Origin: Saccharum officinarum
Taxonomy: Eukaryota > Streptophyta > Magnoliopsida > Poales > Poaceae
Length of the DNA stretch: 64,000 bases
Direction of reading: 5' to 3'
Assembly: GCA_020631735.1 (NCBI GenBank)
Contig: CM036160.1
Location: 116,046,680-116,110,679 of the forward strand
Of the stretch, positions 21,157 to 32,765 are shown piece by piece (the stretch's first letter is position 1; every line of letters starts with the position of its first letter). Under the pieces are notes generated by a model. The model was not told the DNA's origin. It was given only the letters and a program-made list of their open reading frames with translations, and searched no databases. The translations under genes were made by a program, and so were the position numbers.

Positions 21157-23835
21157 GTGCATTCCATTTCTGGACACAGATGGTTTGTGACTTTCATTGA
21201 TGGTTTCAGTCGGTACACTTGGCTTTATTTGTTGAAGCATAAAAGTGATGTTGTTATTGTTTTTAAAGACTTGTGTGCCTTCATTAAAAATAAGTTTGGC
21301 AATACTATTAAAGTCCTTCGTTCGGACAATGGTACAGAGTATGTTAACCAAGAATTTGAACAATTCCTCGCCATGAATGGTATTGAACATCAAACAACCT
21401 GTGTTAACACTCCAGAACAAAATGGTGTTGCTGAACGAAAAAATAGGCATTTACTTGAGGTTGCTCGTTCACTTATGTTTACAATGAATGTTCCGAAGTT
21501 TCTATGGGGGGAAGCTGTAAAGATAGCAACATATTTGATTAATCGTATGTCTCTTCGAGTTCTTGATAATAAATCCCCAGCTGAATTACTTTTGAAATCA
21601 AATGACTTTGTTGTTCCCCCGAAGGTATTTGGATGTGTGTGCTTCGTTCATGATTATAGAAATAATGTTGGAAAACTTGATCCTCGTGCTGTCAAATGTG
21701 TGTTTGTTGGTTATTCTCCTACTCAAAAAGGTTATAGATGTTGGTGTCCGTCTGAGCGTCGCTTCTTTGTGAGTATGGATGTCACTTTTCGTGAACATGA
21801 GCCATATTATTCCTCAACCAATGATATCAAAATTACTCTATCCCCACCAATAGTGCAAGACAAAGAGGGGGAGAGTAATAGAGACATTATTATGGGGTCT
21901 ATTCGTGTTCCTACTTCTATTGTGTTATCTTCTCATAATAGTCAGAATTCAACTCAGGGGGAGTTAACTGACATTCATATTGACAATGCTGACAATGATA
22001 ATTTTTGTCATGGGGACATGCAAGATAATCTGACTTCTCAGAATATAGAGTCTGTTATGCATGACAACCCAGATAATAGCACTCAATCTCCTTGTTCGTT
22101 GGTTCCAGTAAGCACTTTAGAGCAAGGTGAGAATCAACCACCTACTCAATCTTCTTCTCATAATGACTTACCTATTGCTTTGAGAAAGCCACATAGATCC
22201 TCAAACATCCCTACACACCTCAAAGATTATGTTGGGTATAAACATGACATTGCGAACTTCATGTCCTACAAAAATTGTAGTTCTTCTTTCCAAAGTTTTA
22301 TTGCCTCTCTAGATTCTGTATCTGTTCCCACCAATTGGAAGTTAGCCAAAGAAGATCCTAGGTGGAAGGAAGCAATGCTAGAAGAGATGAGAGCTTTGGA
22401 GAAAAATAAAACTTGGGAGCTTATGGATCTACCTCCAGGTAAGCTACCTGTAGGGTGTAAGTGGGTATTTACTATTAAGCATACACCAGAAGGCAAGGTG
22501 GATAGGTACAAAGCTCGTCTTGTTGCAAAAGGGTGCACTCAGACTTATGGTATTGATTATGATGAGACTTTTGCTCCTGTGGCCAAGATGAATTCGGTAA
22601 GGACACTTATATCCTGTGCTGTTAACTTTGATTGGGATATATATCAAATGGATGTGAAAAATGTATTTCTTCATGGTGATCTTCATGAAGAGGTATATAT
22701 GCACATTCCACCTGGTTTTGAAACAAATCAGACAAATGGGAAGGTACTTCGTTTGCATCGGTCTTTATACGGACTGAAGCAATCACCAAGGGCTTGGTTT
22801 GATCGTTTTAGACAATCAATGCTCAAAAGAGGTTATTTGCAAAGCAATGCTGACCATACACTATTTTATAAGCATGCTACAGGGAAGGTGGCAATTCTTA
22901 TACTGTATGTGGATGATATTGTGATTACTGGGGATGATTTTATTGAGATTTCCCATTTGAAGAAATATCTTGCACAAGAATTTGAAGTAAAAGACTTAGG
23001 ACGATTAAGATATTTCCTCGGAATCGAAATATCTCGAGGCCCAAAGGGAATGTTTCTTTCACAAAGGAAATATATTCTAGATCTACTAAAAGAAACTGGT
23101 ATGCTTGGATGCCGTCCTGCAACCACACCTATTGATCAAAATCATCGCTTAAGCAAAGATGCAGGGACTCCAGTGGACCGAGAGTGCTACCAAAGACTTG
23201 TTGGAAGACTTATTTATCTTTCCCACACTCGACCTGATATTGCCTTTGCGGTAAGTGTAGTGAGTCAGTTTATGCATGATCCACGGTCCTCTCATATGGA
23301 AGCTGTTTATCGCATCTTGCGGTATCTCAAGAGCTGCCCAGGGAAGGGCCTTTTATACACTCAACAAGGAAATTTACATGTTGAGTGCTACACGGATGCC
23401 GATTGGGCTGGCTCTTTGGATGATAGACGATCAACTTCTGGATATTGTGTATTTGTTGGAGGTAATCTTGTTGCTTGGCGAAGTAAGAAACAGAGTGTTG
23501 TGGCACGCTCTACCGCTGAGGCTGAGTTTCGTGCCATGGCTCATGGCGTGTGCGAGTTGTTATGGGTACAAATTCTCCTAACTGAGTTACAACTATTTAA
23601 GAGCAAGCCCTTAATGATATATTGTGATAACAAAGCGGCTATTGATATAGCCAACAATCTGATTCATCATGACAGAACTAAACATATTGAGATCGATCGT
23701 CACTTTATCAAGGAGAAATTAGATAAAGGAATAATTTGTTTACCTTATGTAAAATCAGCTAGTCAGGTAGCAGATGTCCTTACCAAAGGTTTGCCGGAAA
23801 AGATGTTTTCTGCATTTTGTACCAAGATGGGTCTA
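21157..23835 (+). pseudogene. Copia integrase, reverse transcriptase and RNase H
   Basis: Same frame as the upstream gag-protease part. Integrase core: the first Asp in FVTFIDGFSRYTW, the second in RSDNGTEY (about residue 55), then the Glu in NGVAERKN with exactly 35 residues between. Reverse transcriptase has LYVDDIVITG near residue 583, catalytic YVDD intact. RNase H: CYTDADWAGS, STAEAEF, YCDNKAA and HHDRTKHIEIDRHF. At 23836 the Tekay LTR begins; the open frame continues into it for about 22 codons, but the true last few codons and TGA are at 35500-35523 beyond the insertion. Apart from the upstream TAG and this insertion the coding sequence looks intact. Confidence 0.94.
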
Positions 23836-26562
23836 TGTCACACCCATTTATCGACCAAATGGAATGCTTACCCTTATGTGCGCCCAGAGATCAATCACAC
23901 ATAAGATCACAAATTATAACAGAAGTATCATGGCAAATGTCATTACATCACGATATTTAAACACTTAGTCTTAACACAAATGTAGCGGAAGTATAAATAA
24001 AAATCTCTCGTGGTAGCTCCAGTCACAGGTACATTGACTGGTTGACAGCAATACTAGTAATCCTCAGGGAAGTAGGCGTAGTAGTCACTATTACCTCCAT
24101 CTGTTACCCATCCGGGATTTTATCTAAATAAGAAAAATAAACAAGCGTAAGTACATCTCGTACTCAACAAGTGTAACATGGGGTTCATGAGGCTCAAAAG
24201 GGCATAATCATTGGTTTATCAGCATGTAACTTTTAGTTAACATGATTTTAGCATATCAATAGCATCAAAAGGTCTCAATGTAAACCATAAACATATGATC
24301 CATGTGAAATGATTAATGAATAGCAAAAACATAACCATAAACAATTATTCAACTATTCCATAAGGGTCCAAGGCCACTCGTGACCGTGAGCACGGCTGTT
24401 ATAACAGTTTCACACTCTGCAGAGGTTGTACACTTTCACTGTGAGTCGTGTTACCCAAATGCCCGGGTTAATTACTCCCAAAACACTACCAAGGTGAGCA
24501 GGCAGGGTAAACACTATGAAGTCTTTCGAAGGTTCGTCTAACAAGTTAGGGCCATTAGATTCACTCGGCAAACAGATGTAGAGCCCCCCTTCCAAATGGC
24601 ACAATAACCCGCAGCCTATACACATAAGGACAGAGGCCGCACTATACCCGATTCGTCAAGCCATTCTTACGCCAAAAAGGTTACCTCTAACAAGCTAGAA
24701 AAGGTCCTTCTATATGACTAAAGCCAGAGCCATATAGCCCCATAGTTGTACTGTAAATCCCGGATTGTCGCTTATAGATGAGTCCTTATGGAGAGCAATT
24801 AGAGCATCAAAAGTAACCCACATGCTCTAATCCCCTTTAAACATTAATCAAAGTCATCTTTTAATGTTTATTGCATATTCCTCTAATCAATTTACATGAT
24901 CATAGTCCATGTTTAAGCACTAGCCATACTACTCCATGCATCACAATAGGTACCAAGGTATAGGATCAATCTCTAAGTCATCCTTAACAAGGAATAAATG
25001 CATAATGATATTAATTGCATAAGGTGAATAGGACAACAAGGATAATCCCATGCTATACTTGCCTTGCTCAAACTGGTCCTGAAGATCTTGCTCGTAGTAA
25101 GGCTCTTGATCTCCAACGAATTGCTCACCGTCTATACTCGATCAACCAATATCAACAACACACATCCAGAGGCAATCATGCATAGACAAACAAGGCTATA
25201 ATTAGAACAATACACCAACAGTAAGAAAATAAGATAAAAAGTCTTTAAAATGAATCTACAACTCGCTAGGATCACACAGACGCGAAGATCACGAAAAACG
25301 GAGCTAAAACGACAAAGTTATGAATTTCCAAAGATTTCCTATAGAAAAATAAATACTTTAATTAAAACTCGAAAATAAATTAATCCAAACCTACTGTACA
25401 GTTGTATCATTACATAGAGCTCGCAAATATGAATCTAACGCAATTCGAATGGACCAATTCGGAGTTAAAACGAAGATTCTACAACTAAAACAAACTGAAT
25501 GGCAAAACTGTAAATATCAGAAAGCGTATTTTTCTTTTTCCGAAACGAATTACGTTTTCATTTAATAAAAACGTATTTTCCAGATTACGATTTGGACCGC
25601 GGGTTATAATTGTGAAAACATCAGGGGCTCTTTAACAAAAACGACAGCCGAAACGGTATCTTCTAATTACACCCGTTGGATTCGAATCGGACGGTCCATA
25701 TTGGATCTGGGAAAATCCGGCGGCGCTCCGGCCGGACTCCGGCCGCCGGCGAGCTTCCCACGGCGGCGCCATCGTCGGAACATGCGAAAACACTACTCCG
25801 GGCACCATTCGACGAAAGGGATACACCGGGAGGTAGCTTGGAGCACGGCGAACTCACCCTGGACAAGAACGAGGGCAAGGGATGGACGAAGACGGCGGCG
25901 CGCTTGCGGTGGCGGACGGTGGAGGCGGTGGTGCTCACGGTGGCGACCCTAGGCGGTTTTGGCTGCTCCAAAAGGGTTAGGACGGGGCGGAATAGTGCGG
26001 AGGCTCCGTTTTTATACCCCGATGGCACCGCTATAGAAGGAAAGAGAGGGATTGGAAGATTGAGTCAGATCGGGGAAGAGAGGGAAGGCGGTGCGGAGCC
26101 GGAGGAAGAAGAAAGGAAGGTAGAAGGAGACGCTGACAGGTGGGACCCACATGTCGGCGACCCAGAAGAAAAACGGGCGGCGGCTAGCTTAGTGGGCCGC
26201 GGCTGCTGACGCGGGCTCGGCCCAGGATGAGAAGACCGGCCGGGAGAGAGAAAAGAACGGGCCGCGCTCGCTGGACCGTGAAGAAAGCCGGCCCGAGAGC
26301 AGAGAGAGAAAAAGAAATCCTTTTTCCAATTTTTTTCAAATTCATTTTTCAAATGATTTTCAAATCAAATTTGAATTTGATTTAAACCACTCAATACAAA
26401 ACTTCAAATGCAGCAGCATGAATGCTCAATCATGTTTCTACCCTTATATTTGATTTTAAATTTATAAAAGTTATTCTTATTCTAAATTTGCATGCTTCAC
26501 AAAAATAAATATAAAAATCACATTTTCCTATTTTTCTTCTCTTCAAATTGTAGGGTGTTACA
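23836..26562 (-). repeat. 3' LTR of the Tekay-type element
   Basis: 2727 bp. The GC-rich part 25690-26300 holds a TATAAAAA box on the minus strand at 26009-26016. Short frames inside are not considered genes; a minus frame here is cut by a TGA that is absent in the partner LTR. Confidence 0.93.
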
Positions 26563-26609
26563 ATTCTACCCCCCTTAAAATGAATCTTGTCCCGAGATTC
26601 GACCGATGC

Positions 26610-28808
26610 TTACTCAAACAGTTGCGGGTAGGTTTTTCTTAGATCCTCTTCTCGTTCCCAAGTAGCCTCTTCTGCGGTATACCGATTCCACTGTACTTTA
26701 CACATTTTGATTGTTCTACTTCTTGTGACTCTGTCCGCAGTCTCCAAAATTTTAATCGGAAACTCCTCATATGTAAGATCCTCCTTAACAGTGAGTTCCT
26801 CTATCGGAATCTGTTCTTCTGGTACTCGTAAACATTTCTTCAATTGGGACACATGGAACACATCATGTACTCCTGCCAGGCTCTCGGGTAATTCCAATTG
26901 ATATGCCACTTCACCACGTCTCTCTATAATCTTGAAAGGTCCAATATATCTTGGTGCCAATTTACCCTTCATGTTAAATCTCTTCACACTTCTCATGGGT
27001 GACACTTTCAAGTAGACATAATCCCCTACCTCAAAAGTCAACTCCCTTCTGCGAGTATCAGCATAACTTTTCTGTCTGGACTGTGCTATTTTTAGATTAT
27101 CTCTAATCATTCTCACTTTCTTTTCAGCATCCTTTAATACATCAGGCCCAAACACTTGACTCTCCCCTGTCTGATTCCAGAACAACGGGGTTCTACACTT
27201 TCGTCCATATAGAGCCTCAAACGGTGCCATTTGAAGACTCTTCTGATAACTATTGTTATAAGAGAACTCTGCGTATGGCAAACTCTTATCCCAGCTAGTC
27301 CCATATTGTAAAGCACAAGCTCTCAACATATCTTCCAATATCTGATTAATTCTCTCTGTTTGACCATCTGTCTGGGGATGATAAGCTGTACTAAAATTTA
27401 GTTTGGTCCCCAATGATTCATGTATCTTTTGCCAATAATGAGATGTAAACTGAGTACCTCGATCAGACACAATCTTCTTAGGAACTCCATGTAGACTCAC
27501 TATTCTTTCCATATACAACTCTGCCAGTTTCACACTGCTATATGTAGTCTTCACAGGCAGAAAATGAGCAACCTTAGTTAGACGATCCACTATCACCCAA
27601 ATTGAATCATATCCTCTTTGAGTCCGTGGCAACCCAACTATAAAATCCATACCGACCTCTTCCCATTTCCACTCAGGTATCTGCATAGGTTGTAACAATC
27701 CTGCAGGCCTCTGATGTTCTGCTTTCACCCTTTGACAAGTGTCACACAAGGCAACATACTCAGCTACGTCTCTCTTTAAACCATACCACCAATATTTCTC
27801 TTTCAGATCTGAGTACATCTTAGTACTCCCCGGATGTATGGAATAAGCTGACTCATGAGCTTCACGCAGAATTGCCATTCGGATATCCTTATCTTCGGGC
27901 ACACACAGCCTTTTCCCAAACCATAGCGTACCATTTTCATCCTTACGAAATCCTGGAGCTTTACCTTTCGCTATGTTTTCAGCTATCTCTCTCAACTTTT
28001 CATCCTTCTGCTGACATTTACGGATTTCTTGCTCCAGGGTAGGCTCTAATACTAGTTCCACTGCATTAGTAGTAAATCCCAAGTTCAGATGCTTGCACTC
28101 AGCACACAATTCTTTTGGCATAGGCATTACTTGTATTTCATTTGTATAACTTTTCCTACTAAGAGCATCAGCTACAACGTTGGCCTTTCCGGGATGATAA
28201 TGCACCTCTAGATCATAGTCTTTTATCAACTCCAACCATCTACGCTGCCTTAAGTTCAGATTCGTTTGAGTGAAGATATACCTTAGACTCTTGTGATCAG
28301 TGTATATATCACTCTTGTGTCCAATCAAATAATGTCTCCATATCTTTAATGCATGAACTACTGCAGCTAATTCCAAATCATGAGTAGGGTAATTTAACTC
28401 ATGCTTCCTTAACTGCCTCGATGCATATGCCACAACTCTACCTTCTTGCATCAGAACACATCCCAATCCCAATCGAGATGCATCACAATAGATAGAGAAA
28501 GGTTTATTCAGATCTGGCAAGACTAAGACGGGTGCAGTAGTCAATCTTTTCTTTAATTCCTCAAAATTAGCCTGACACTTCTCGGACCACACAAACTTGG
28601 CATTCTTCTCCAACAATGCAGTCATTGGTTTTGCAAGTTTTGAAAATCCCTCTATAAATCTCCTATAATAACCAGCCAATCCCAAAAAGCTACGGATCTC
28701 ACTTGCATTGATAGGTGGTTTCCAGTTCAATACATCTTTCACCTTGCCAGGATCTACTGATATTCCTCCATTTGAAACAATGTGACCCAGAAAAGAAACT
28801 TCCTTCAG
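26610..28808 (-). pseudogene. Tekay pol part 2: RNase H, integrase, chromodomain
   Basis: Continues the pol frame after the TGA at 28811-28809. In order: the end of RT ([12 protein letters not shown]), RNase H ([39 protein letters not shown]), the integrase zinc region (HxnH, then CDTCQR), and the integrase core with [22 protein letters not shown] and [14 protein letters not shown] (D, D, E present). The C-terminal segment from about residue 640 ([18 protein letters not shown] ... EATWERE) fits the divergent chromodomain of Tekay-type chromoviruses, which directs integration to certain chromatin. It ends at a natural stop just before the polypurine tract. No further stop interrupts this 733-codon part. 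Confidence 0.95.
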
Positions 28809-29939
28809 TCAAAACTCACATTTACTCCTTTTTGCATATAGTTGGTGTTCTCTGAGCTTCTGCAAGATCAACCTCAAATGTTCAGCATGTTCTTCCTCCG
28901 TCTTGGAAAACACTAGTATATCATCAATGAATACCACTACAAACTTGTCCAGATATTCCATGAACACCTTATTCATTAAATACATAAAGTATGAAGGAGC
29001 ATTAGTCAAACCAAAGGACATCACAGTATACTCATATAACCCATACCGTGTGGTAAATGCTGTCTTGGGTATATCCCTGGCATGAATCTTCAATTGATGA
29101 TATCCAGAGCGAAGATCAATCTTGGAGAATACACAAGCTCCTCTTAACTGATCAAACAGGTCATCAATTCTAGGCAATGGGTACTTGTTCTTAATAGTAA
29201 CCTCATTAAGAGACCGATAATCTACACACATCCTCTGAGTTCCATCTTTCTTATCCACAAAAATCACTGGTGCTCCCCATGGTGAAGAACTAGGATGAAT
29301 AAAACCCTTATCCTGCAACTCCTTAATTTGTTTCTTAAGTTCTTCTAATTCATTTACTCCCATTCTATATGGACGCTTAGCTATAGGTGCAGTTCCAGGT
29401 AATAATTCAATAATAAATTCAATGTCACGGTCTGGTGGCATACCTGGCAATTCCTCCGGAAACACATCTGGGAACTCCTCCACAACTGGATCTTCCTGGT
29501 TGGCACCATCATTGAGCTGGTTCACTGTAGCGGTCTCTTGTTTTTGCACTTTTACTTCAACCCTGATTCTATCACCCTTTGGTGTTGTCAGCACAACTAA
29601 TTTATCCTTACACTGAATCTCTGCTTGTTGTTGCATCATCCAATCCATTCCCAATATAAGATCAATCCCAGCTGTTCTCAATACTATAGGACTAACTGTA
29701 AACTCTAGCCCCCTTAAGTTGAGACTAATTGGAAGACAGCGATAAGATGCTGGCATGCTTCCACCAGGTGAGTTTACTAAGATAGGGTTCTTTATGGCAC
29801 ACAAATGGATTCTATGTATTCTAACAAATGATTGTGATATGAAAGAATGTGATGCTCCAGAATCAAAAAGAATAGTGGCGGGAGTAGAGTGGACATCGAA
29901 CGTACCAAGCATAACTTCTGGCTCCTCCACTGTAGTTTC
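28809..29939 (-). pseudogene. Tekay pol part 1: protease and reverse transcriptase
   Basis: The same frame as gag, after the TAG at 29942-29940. Protease: [13 protein letters not shown] near residue 20. The linker and RT follow: [50 protein letters not shown], the catalytic [11 protein letters not shown] (FIDD, normal for this clade) and YAKRSKCEF. The frame stops at a TGA (28811-28809) immediately after CEF, where the family has Trp. The RT fingers and palm are complete in sequence but separated from the rest by this nonsense codon. Confidence 0.95.
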
Positions 29940-31028
29940 CTAGGACAAGTGATTCACCCTTCCCGAGTTAAGTGCGGGCTTCTGGTGGCTGCTCTGTCTC
30001 TGGGGAGTCTGCTGGTTAGGCTTCTCCGGGCAATTGTAAGACAAGTGACCTTCTTTTCCACAACGGAAACACCTGTTGGGAGTATTGGGAGCACTAGTCT
30101 TTGCAGGAGTGTTGTTGGAAGGACCCTGACGCTGCGCTTGATTCCCATTCTGTTGTGGTGGACGTTGGTTGCTACTCTGTGGCTGGAATGGGGGACGTTG
30201 CGGGAACTGTCCACGGAATGGGGCCTGACCACGATTCCACTGTCCAGAAGGAGGCCTCTGCTGAGTATTCTGTTGAAAGCCAGTACGTGGACGGGTGTTG
30301 CTATTGGAGACTTGTCCCTGTAACCTCTTCCTCTTTGCATCCATTTCTTTACGCTTGTTATCTACCACGATAGCGCGGTTCACAAGCGTCTAAAAGTTAG
30401 GATAGGTATTGGACATCAACTGCAATTGTAGTCCATCATATAATCCCTTTAAGAAGCGGCGCTGCTTATCATTGTCATTGGCCACCTCATGTGGAGCATA
30501 TCGTGACAATTGAGCAAACTTGTCACGGTACTCAGCTACAGTCATTGACCCTTGGGTCAGGTTCCTGAATTCCTCCGCCTTCAATTCTATCATTCCTTCA
30601 GGTATATGGTAAGCCCTGAAGTTCTCTCTAAACTCCTGCCAGGTGACTGCAGGAGCATTGGCAGGACGACCATACTCATATGACTCCCACCAATCCTGAG
30701 CTTCTCCCTGAAGTTGCCCAGAAGCGAACAACACCTTCTGTCGGTCATCACATTGTGCAATAGTGAGTTGTTTCTCCATAGCACGAAGCCAATCATCGGC
30801 CTCCAAAGGATCAGCAGCATGTGTGAACACTGGGGGACGACCCTTCAAAAATTCACCACGCTTATCACGTGGTTGAACCCCAGCAACTGGCTGATTTTGC
30901 TAATTCTGCACCAGTTGTTGCATCAACAGCGTCTGTACTGCCAGCAGCTGCTCGATAGTTGGTGGCGGTGGTGGTGGTGGATTTGGGGGAATGTTTCCAC
31001 GACCTCTGCCTCTTCCTCTTCTGGCCAT
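29940..31028 (-). pseudogene. Tekay gag
   Basis: Begins at an ATG at 31028 followed by an Arg-Gly-rich start and a proline run (residues 1-23). The capsid domain includes WLRAMEKQLTIAQC, QDWWESYEY and SMTVAEYRDKFAQLSRYAP. A basic linker leads to the CCHC knuckle CFRCGKEGHLSYNCP near 30080-30035. TAG codons at 30902-30900, 30392-30390 and 29942-29940 cut the frame, each where related proteins have Gln. No frameshift is seen between gag and pol, as expected for a single-ORF chromovirus. Confidence 0.93.
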
Positions 31029-31543
31029 CTGCCACCCATAAACATGCAAACTTTAAGAAATCCAGGTTATCAACCACTTATAAGATTAAGAATGAGATCT
31101 GAAAGTTTTCTAGACGAGTAGCAATATTGACAGTTCAGTATTTCAATCATATCTCGGGCTACAGAAGTCCAAAAGAGGCGTGCTTTATATGGTTGGAAAG
31201 CTTATGAAATTATCCACAATTTCTATTCAGACCTCAAGACCAGATTCTGTCGTTAAGCCTATGAAAAATAAGGCGTAACAGAAACTGTTCCAGATTCCAG
31301 ACTGTGCAGAAACTTTAACTTGTGAAAATTATATCTCTCGAACCAGATTAGATAAAAAGGTGATTCCAGTGGCATTTGAAAGATGCTTGAGTCTAGTTTC
31401 TCTCATAAAAATTTCATAAATGTTGCACGAACCGTTTTTAAACTATAGCAGAAACATTGGAGACTGCTCCAGAAAACAGCAAGGACAGAAACGAGATAAT
31501 AGCAAACCCAATTATTATTCCTTGACTAATAAACTTATTATTC

Positions 31544-32575
31544 TTAAGAATGGAACTTGTAGACATGCCTACAAGTCCCAACACTCAAACAAAAATCCAA
31601 CTCACACATAAGCATAATAATAAAGCAACTAGCATACCAAAGTTCAAACCACACGACAGACTCGACTGACTCAACTGACGTTACTAAGAACGTTCTTATT
31701 ACATAAAGGACTCCTACTTTATAAGGAAGTGGCTCATGCTCTAATGTCTCATAGATCTTGGGCATGCCTTGGTTTGCTCGGAGCTCATCAATGGTTGCTT
31801 GGCACCTCTTGATAGTCTTCCCTTGTGCCCTCACCATCTCTTCTAGTTGCAGCTTCCTGTCCATCATATCATAGACAAAGTTCACCATCACCCGAGGTAG
31901 TGGCTCTAGCTGCACTGGATCTGTCATAGCCCATCCAAGCTCGGGGTGTGCACGAGGAAGGAAGCGATGAATGTCATACTTCATAAGGTTAAAGCGAAGA
32001 TAGCGGAGACCCATACATGCTTCAAAAGCAGCATCTTCAATGCTATCCTCTATAGTAGCTCGATGTCCCACATGAGAGAACATCCTGTCCAGCTGATATG
32101 CCCCCTTGTCTTGCTTGTGTGTAAAGATGCTTACCCTTGCCTTCCAGTACGTGTCCTCCAGTGGATGAGTGTACTCCCAGCAGACGTACTCCACGGCTGG
32201 ATGCCAATCAGCGAAGTAAGCAGTGAGCATCCCCACTAGGCGAATATGAGAAACAGCATCCCCTCCATTCCTGTGGTAGATCCTCATAGTCCACCCCATT
32301 GGAGGAGGTGGCATATCTTCAGGAGCTTCATGTGGTGGAGGCGGGGGTTGTACTCCTCCATTAGCTTCCTCCTCAACATCTTCAATCTCGACGATTTCTG
32401 GATCTTCTTCAGGCTCAGTCTCTTCCTGGGGAGGTGCTAGTGCTTGGACTGGTGCTACAGGGGTCTGCTCCTGTTCCTGAGGTTCTGGCTCTTGTGGCTC
32501 TTCGGTTGCAAGCAGGGCACGAGGTGGGTAGTATCCTCCAGAGCTGATGCGGGCAGTCTTACGGTCACGGGTCAT
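31544..32575 (-). CDS. extra leader ORF of the Tekay-type element
   Basis: 343 codons lying between the primer binding site and gag, in the same strand as gag-pol. The start is the ATG at 32575, 176 bp after the primer site. Residues 15-90 are low-complexity, rich in E, P and Q with acidic runs. Residues about 95-275 look globular (GWTMRIYHRNGGD, YVCWEYTHPLEDTYW, FEACMGLRYLRF, LEEMVRAQGKTIKRCQ with coiled-coil character). The last 60 residues are probably read-through into non-conserved sequence. It has no resemblance that I recognise to gag, pol or env. The intact frame, in an element whose gag-pol has four stops, is notable. Function unknown. Confidence 0.65.
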   Translation of the reverse strand: MTRDRKTARISSGGYYPPRALLATEEPQEPEPQEQEQTPVAPVQALAPPQEETEPEEDPEIVEIEDVEEEANGGVQPPPPPHEAPEDMPPPPMGWTMRIYHRNGGDAVSHIRLVGMLTAYFADWHPAVEYVCWEYTHPLEDTYWKARVSIFTHKQDKGAYQLDRMFSHVGHRATIEDSIEDAAFEACMGLRYLRFNLMKYDIHRFLPRAHPELGWAMTDPVQLEPLPRVMVNFVYDMMDRKLQLEEMVRAQGKTIKRCQATIDELRANQGMPKIYETLEHEPLPYKVGVLYVIRTFLVTSVESVESVVWFELWYASCFIIMLMCELDFCLSVGTCRHVYKFHS

Positions 32576-32750
32576 CTACAGAATTTTTAGATGAAGTTAG
32601 AATAGAGGCAAAATTTCGTAATAGAATGAGACATAAGAAGCATAAAAAATTTATCAAATAACAAGAGCAAGATAGTGAGCATAAAAATAGTGTAAAGATG
32701 ATACTAAATCGACCATTTCTAGCTAGGCTTGCGTCCTACAGTCAACAAGA

Positions 32751-32762
32751 GCTCTGATACCA
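32751..32762 (-). other. primer binding site, initiator tRNA-Met
   Basis: Minus strand TGGTATCAGAGC, a perfect match to the usual initiator tRNA-Met complementary site, 3 bp from the LTR. Confidence 0.95.
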
Positions 32763-32765
32763 ATT

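Noticed and set aside
25676..26209. 177-codon plus-strand frame present in both Tekay LTRs (also 34607-35140)
   Set aside because: Antisense shadow of the same GC-rich block; low-complexity Gly/Arg/Glu text and no recognisable domain.
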